This document shows, piece by piece, positions 59,804-64,000 of a DNA stretch of 64,000 nt. The position numbers and the translations under genes were made by a program. The stretch is from Desulfovibrio sp. JC022. GTDB lineage: Bacteria; Desulfobacterota; Desulfovibrionia; Desulfovibrionales; Desulfovibrionaceae. The notes beneath the pieces are model-generated. The model saw only the letters and a list, made by a program, of their open reading frames with translations. It did no database searches and was not told the DNA's origin. The DNA lies in contig NZ_VOPZ01000001.1 of the NCBI RefSeq assembly GCF_010470665.1, positions 434,001 to 498,000 on the forward strand, read 5' to 3'. The first letter of the stretch is position 1. Each line of letters begins with the position of its first letter.

Positions 59804-60602
59804 GGCTCTGAGTTTTGAATTCATGCAGAATGCGCTCATTGCCGGGCTGCTTGCTTCCATTATCTGCGGGATTATCGGCGCGCTGGTTGTGGTCAACAGG
59901 GTCGTGCTGCTGGCTGGCGGGGTAGCTCATGCTTCTTATGGCGGAGTCGGGCTGGCCTTTTTCCTCGGTTTGCCCATGCTTCCGGTAACAGCCGGATTTG
60001 CCGTTTGCGCGGCTCTGCTCATGGCTTTAGTAACCATGCGGGTCAAGGAACGGGCCGATACATTTATCGGGGTCATGTGGGCTGCGGGGATGGCTTTGGG
60101 AATTATCCTGCTGGACATTACCCCCGGCTATAACGTGGATCTGATGAGTTACCTTTTCGGCGGCATTCTTGCCACACCCAAGTCCGACCTTATGCTCATG
60201 GGCGGTCTGGCGGTCATTGTGCTGCTGGTGGTATTCACCTGTTATAAGGGATTCTGGGCCATGTCCTTTGATGAGGAATTTGCCCGTTCCCGCGGTGTTC
60301 CGGTGACCCTGCTTTATTTTATAATGCTGGCTCTCATAGCGCTCAGTGTGGTCATGGTTATTCGCGTGGTCGGTCTTATTCTGGTCATCGCTCTTTTGAC
60401 CATTCCGCCTCAGATTGCCGAGAGCAGGACCTCATCACTTTTCACCATGATGATCCTGTCATCAATCCTGAGTATGATTTTTTGTGTTAGCGGGCTGCTG
60501 CTTTCCTATCAGCTGAATCTTTCTTCCGGGGCCACCATCATCGCTGTGAGTGTAGCGGGATTTTTGCTTTCGGCTGTGTTGGGGCGGGTAAGGAGAAGTT
60601 AG
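59796..60602 (+). CDS. znuB: Zinc/manganese ABC transporter permease
   Basis: 268 residues from ATG 59796 (AAGGAG upstream), with about eight helices of the ZnuB/TroC family: 'LLAGGVAHASYGGVGLAFFL', 'FDEEFARSRGVPVTLLYF' and 'ALLTIPPQIAESRTSSLFTM'. It pairs with ZnuC. Metal specificity (Zn or Mn) cannot be fixed from sequence alone; the neighbour's name is used by similarity. Confidence 0.9.
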   Translation: MLEALSFEFMQNALIAGLLASIICGIIGALVVVNRVVLLAGGVAHASYGGVGLAFFLGLPMLPVTAGFAVCAALLMALVTMRVKERADTFIGVMWAAGMALGIILLDITPGYNVDLMSYLFGGILATPKSDLMLMGGLAVIVLLVVFTCYKGFWAMSFDEEFARSRGVPVTLLYFIMLALIALSVVMVIRVVGLILVIALLTIPPQIAESRTSSLFTMMILSSILSMIFCVSGLLLSYQLNLSSGATIIAVSVAGFLLSAVLGRVRRS

Positions 60603-60608
60603 CCTTCC

Positions 60609-62480
60609 CTAAACCCTTCCGTTCTCATGCTCAATAGCCCAGAGCGAAAGATTAAGAATATTCCAGACAAAATTCTTGTGCTTTTTGCGGCCTGAAACAT
60701 GCTCGTCAATGCGGCGGTTCAGCGCGTCCATATCAAAGAATTGTTTCAGGAAGGGCGTCGCCTGACTGATGGCATCACGGGTGAACCCGGCGGAGTCTCC
60801 GCTGGTCCATTTAGCCACGGGCATGGAGAAGCCCTGCTTGCGGCGGTAGAGGATATCCTTGGGCAGGTAGCGTTCTGCAAGTTTTTTGAGCAGGTACTTG
60901 GACTCGCCACCCTTGAGCTTCAGTTCCGGGGGCAGGCTGGCCATGTATTCGAATAGTTCATGGTCAAGCAGCGGAGAGCGAACCTCAAGACTGTGGGCCA
61001 TGGAGGCGATATCCACCTTGACCAGCAGGGCATCGGCAAGAAAATGGACCGTATCCATCCAGAGCAGCCGTTCTGACGGATTGTGCGCGTGTGTACAGGC
61101 CTGTCGGGAAAGTTCGTACATCCAGCTTAGAGTTGATTGGGCCAGCTGTTCACGTACCTCTGCGCGGTAAACATCGTTTTTATAGCGGGCAGTCTTGTAT
61201 TCATTGCGCAGGATGCGTTTAAATTCCGGGTGCAGCTTGCAGATCATCTTGCGGCGCAAAGCTCCAAGTGCGGAACTGTTGTTAAATGCACTGGCAATAT
61301 TCTTTTCAGCTAGCGGTTCTTTGCCGATCAAAGGAGCGAGGGCTGAGGCTAGTTTTACGTGGGTGTAAGCCGAGTATCCACAGGCAAGTTCGTCTCCACC
61401 ATCGCCGCTCAGGGCCACTGTGACATGCTTGCGGGTGGCTTCGCTGAGCAGCATGGTCGCCAGCGAGGCATCATCGGAAAAAGGTTCGCCGTACTGCCTG
61501 ACCACGGCGGGCAGCATGTATTCAAACTGGGCCGGGTCCAGATATTCCACATGATGGTTCACGCCGAGGTGCTTGGCAACTTTTGCTGCATGCCCGGATT
61601 CATCATATTTTTTTTCATGAAACCCGATGGTGAAAGTATCGATAGATTTGCTTCCGGCCTCGGCCATAAGGGCTACTATGAGGCTGGAATCCACCCCGCC
61701 TGAGAGCAACGCACCCAGCGGGACATCGCTTTCAAGCCTGATCCGGGTAGCTTCCATAAGCTGGCTGTGTAGAGAATCCAGTACTTCTTCTTCAGAACAC
61801 TCGATTTTTTTGGTGAAATCCAGAGACCAATAGCGGTGCAGGGTCAATCCGTCCGCATTAACAATCCCATAGTGGGCTGCCGGGAGTTTCTTGACGGCTG
61901 AGTAAATGGAAAATGGAGCGGGAACGCATCCGGTACTCATGAACAGGTCAATGGCCTGCACATCGATATCTTTTGAAATATCTGGATGGGCAGCAAGGGC
62001 GCGGATTTCAGAACCGAAGATAAATCCATTGCCGGACTGGGAGTAGAAAAAAGGTTTTTTACCCAATCTGTCGCGGGCGATGAGCAGCTGTTGCTTGGCC
62101 TTGTCCCAGATGGCAAAGGCGAACATGCCGCGCAACATGGTGATGCATTTTTCCCCGTACTCTCCATAAAGTTTGAGCAGGACTTCCGTATCCCCGGAGG
62201 AATTGAATGTGTGTCCTTTGCGGATCAGCTCTTCTCGCAGGGATTTGAAATTGTATATTTCCCCGTTGAAAACAATGATGTTGCCGCTTACCGGGTCTTT
62301 CATGGGCTGGTTTCCCCGGTCGGAAAGGTCGAGGATGGACAGCCGAGTGTGTCCCAGCTCGATTTGTTCCTCTGTATGGATGTGCTGAAAGTCAGGCCCG
62401 CGATGGGATAGAAGGTCGAGAATTGACTTTATGTTTCCGGGCTGGCCGCCGGGTTTGAAATAGCCTGCAATGCCGCACAT
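60609..62480 (-). CDS. asnB: Asparagine synthase (glutamine-hydrolysing)
   Basis: 623 residues from ATG 62480, giving N-terminal Cys2 after Met cleavage (MCGIAGYF), the glutaminase nucleophile. The glutaminase domain has 'LSHRGPDFQ' and FNGEIYNF; the synthetase domain has PPi-loop LLSGGVDSSLI and the later SGDGGDEL region. An upstream in-frame start at 62558 would bury the Cys. It makes asparagine, or amidates a cell-surface or peptide substrate. Convergent with znuB. Confidence 0.93.
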   Translation of the reverse strand: MCGIAGYFKPGGQPGNIKSILDLLSHRGPDFQHIHTEEQIELGHTRLSILDLSDRGNQPMKDPVSGNIIVFNGEIYNFKSLREELIRKGHTFNSSGDTEVLLKLYGEYGEKCITMLRGMFAFAIWDKAKQQLLIARDRLGKKPFFYSQSGNGFIFGSEIRALAAHPDISKDIDVQAIDLFMSTGCVPAPFSIYSAVKKLPAAHYGIVNADGLTLHRYWSLDFTKKIECSEEEVLDSLHSQLMEATRIRLESDVPLGALLSGGVDSSLIVALMAEAGSKSIDTFTIGFHEKKYDESGHAAKVAKHLGVNHHVEYLDPAQFEYMLPAVVRQYGEPFSDDASLATMLLSEATRKHVTVALSGDGGDELACGYSAYTHVKLASALAPLIGKEPLAEKNIASAFNNSSALGALRRKMICKLHPEFKRILRNEYKTARYKNDVYRAEVREQLAQSTLSWMYELSRQACTHAHNPSERLLWMDTVHFLADALLVKVDIASMAHSLEVRSPLLDHELFEYMASLPPELKLKGGESKYLLKKLAERYLPKDILYRRKQGFSMPVAKWTSGDSAGFTRDAISQATPFLKQFFDMDALNRRIDEHVSGRKKHKNFVWNILNLSLWAIEHENGRV

Positions 62481-62595
62481 GATAGCTTTACCGCCGGGTC
62501 GAAGGGTTAATTTTTTAGAGTCTGAAAGCTGGGTACACGCAGTTTTTTTCCGGGTCAAGAATGAGAAGTGTGCTTAAGAGAATTACAGGGGATCA

Positions 62596-62629
62596 TAAGA
62601 AAGGCGGTCCCCATTGGAGACCGCCCTTG
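62596..62629 (-). terminator. Terminator of the chemotaxis receptor gene
   Basis: AAGGGCGGTC and GACCGCCTT on the minus strand flank a 9-nt loop, followed by TCTTATG. The T-tract is weak but the stem is strong. Confidence 0.6.
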
Positions 62630-62650
62630 GTATTTTCTTTCAGAATGCGG

Positions 62651-64000
62651 TTATGACTGCATGTTTCGGATCAGTTCTTTAATGTTGGCTGCAAGTTTTG
62701 CCACTTCCGAAATGGCCATAGCTGACTGGACGGTGGTTTCTGCGGCTTCAGCTGAGATTACGTTGATTTCCTCAGTTGCGCGGCTGATCTGTTCACTTGA
62801 TGCGGATTGTTCTTCCGCTGCCGCTGCTATTCCTTCAATCTGGTCAGCGGAAGTTTCCACCATGCGCACGATTTCATCAAGTGCGTCACCTGATTTTGAA
62901 GCAAGGTCAGTTGATTTTACAATGGATTCAACCGCATTCTCAGAAACTCTAATATTGGTTCTGGTGCTTTCCTGAATAGAAGTGATCGCTTCGCCAACTT
63001 CCTTGGTTGCGTCCATGGTTTTTTCGGCCAGTTTACGGACTTCATCCGCAACAACTGCGAATCCGCGTCCGGCTTCACCTGCACGGGCAGCTTCGATTGC
63101 CGCGTTAAGAGCAAGCAGGTTGGTCTGGTCCGCAATATCGGTGATGACGTTCATGACCTTGCCAATGGAGTCGGTGCGTATGCCGAGTTCTTCCATGCTG
63201 GATTTAAGTTCTTCTGAATTCTGCTCAAGGGCTTGAATGGCAGTAACAACCTGTCCCACAAGTTCCTGACCTTCCACAGCCTTACCTTTGGTGGTTCGGG
63301 CGTTCTCAGAAGCTTCCCCGGCATTGCGGGCCACTTCCATTACTGTGGCGTTCATCTGGTCCATGGCTGTGGCTGTTTCACTGGCCCGTTCCTGCTGGAC
63401 TTCCGCACCGCGGCGGGATTCATCAACCTGAGCAGAAAGTTCATCTGCGGCAGAGGCTAGTTGATCAGATATTTCGTCTGCTTCCTTCGCCGTATCAGCG
63501 ATGGTGTCACGTTGGGCGGTAATTGCCTTTTCGTTTTCTTTGATTGCTGTGATGTCATTCATGACCATGAAGGCACCGATCAGCTTTTTATCAAGATCGT
63601 GCAGCGGAGCCACGTCAATGATTGCGTAGAAATCCTTACCGTTTGACGCTGTTCCGTTTATCTCAATTTCTGAGAAACTGCTTTCTTCCTTGATGCAGCG
63701 GTTGATGGTCTCTTCAATTGTCTGAATGCTGACCAGATCTCTGACATGCTTGCCGAGATAGTTGTCCGGCTGACCGGAAAGTCCGAATTGATCAATCAGG
63801 TGCTGGTTGATGAAAGATACCTTTTCGTCGAGGTCCACAACCACGCATGGCAGGGTCAAGCCGCTGAGGAGTCCGCTGGAAAATCCCAGTTTGTTCTTCA
63901 GTTCAAAGACCATGTGTTTGACCGAGTTGATGGTTTTACCGACTACGTCGTCAACATCGTATTCAAGTTCAGAGTCATAATCGCCATCGGATACCTTGGC
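62651..64000 (-). CDS. Methyl-accepting chemotaxis protein, N-terminus outside window
   Basis: At least 449 residues, still open at the window edge. The part at the edge ([20 protein letters not shown], near 63940) is the end of a HAMP domain. Then a PAS domain ([18 protein letters not shown] to [12 protein letters not shown]) and the receiver helical bundle with the hairpin tip '[20 protein letters not shown]', which binds CheA/CheW. An internal ATG at 63913 is not the start. The transmembrane and sensing parts are outside. Confidence 0.92.
   Translation of the reverse strand, partial: AKVSDGDYDSELEYDVDDVVGKTINSVKHMVFELKNKLGFSSGLLSGLTLPCVVVDLDEKVSFINQHLIDQFGLSGQPDNYLGKHVRDLVSIQTIEETINRCIKEESSFSEIEINGTASNGKDFYAIIDVAPLHDLDKKLIGAFMVMNDITAIKENEKAITAQRDTIADTAKEADEISDQLASAADELSAQVDESRRGAEVQQERASETATAMDQMNATVMEVARNAGEASENARTTKGKAVEGQELVGQVVTAIQALEQNSEELKSSMEELGIRTDSIGKVMNVITDIADQTNLLALNAAIEAARAGEAGRGFAVVADEVRKLAEKTMDATKEVGEAITSIQESTRTNIRVSENAVESIVKSTDLASKSGDALDEIVRMVETSADQIEGIAAAAEEQSASSEQISRATEEINVISAEAAETTVQSAMAISEVAKLAANIKELIRNMQS

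Noticed and set aside
1-64000. CRISPR arrays, prophage or insertion sequences.
   Set aside because: No regularly spaced direct repeats, cas genes, phage structural genes or transposases were seen; the only repeats are the REP-like family and the khpB tandem repeat.

Overview
The window looks like chromosome from a marine, moderate-GC sulfate-reducing delta-proteobacterium of the Desulfovibrionaceae, most like Maridesulfovibrio/Desulfovibrio. The main reason is a complete qrcABCD operon (periplasmic multihaem cytochrome, molybdopterin-oxidoreductase-like subunit, iron-sulfur protein, NrfD-type membrane subunit), the menaquinone-to-cytochrome c3 complex of this family. A UGA-recoded selenoprotein and a csrA-fliW-flgM flagellar cluster fit the same group. 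The assignment is inference; no database was searched.

Layout. 1-1.7 kb: end of a flagellar cluster (flgL tail, csrA, fliW, and an opposing sigma-28-driven unit with flgM). 1.8-10 kb: housekeeping genes on the + strand (nadK, ARMT1-like protein, mltA, gatB, mtnA, der). 10-11.3 kb: two tRNA-Ser genes around a LuxR-type response regulator. 11.4-18.3 kb: frameshifted secreted nitrilase, a sulfatase-like/double glycosyltransferase fusion, an nfeD/SPFH pair and an AT-rich Sel1-repeat gene. 18.4-20.9 kb: a sigma-28-linked YjfB-like motility protein, mazG, cvpA and rfbC. 21-25.8 kb: qrcABCD. 25.9-33.2 kb: decayed MNT/HEPN remnant, secreted hypothetical, cNMP-binding protein with an oversized ABC transporter, RsbW-like kinase and STAS protein, permease-like protein, and a short rhodanese with an in-frame UGA in its active-site loop.

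33.2-42 kb: MscS-family channel, aroL-aroC, methyltransferase, radical SAM/SPASM protein, thiamine-binding protein, lipoprotein, UPF0280 and LUD proteins. 42.2-48.2 kb: the conserved rpmH-rnpA-yidD-yidC-khpB(jag)-mnmE cluster. 48.2-64 kb: two arsenosugar-type glycosyltransferases, a DksA/TraR protein, a methyltransferase, malQ with a degenerate treZ-like gene, an OlsF-like acyltransferase, threonine aldolase, SGNH hydrolase, znuCB, asnB and a chemotaxis receptor cut by the window end.

Most notable: (1) a probable selenocysteine rhodanese with a SECIS-like hairpin just after the UGA; (2) seven copies of a REP/BIME-like repeat, many with long perfect palindromes, one of which encodes the C-terminus of a gene; (3) rnpA whose conserved N-terminus has no ATG/GTG/TTG start and overlaps rpmH; (4) a TreZ-family protein that has lost all its catalytic residues and carries an in-frame stop; (5) an ABC transporter with about 250 extra residues between Walker A and the signature motif.
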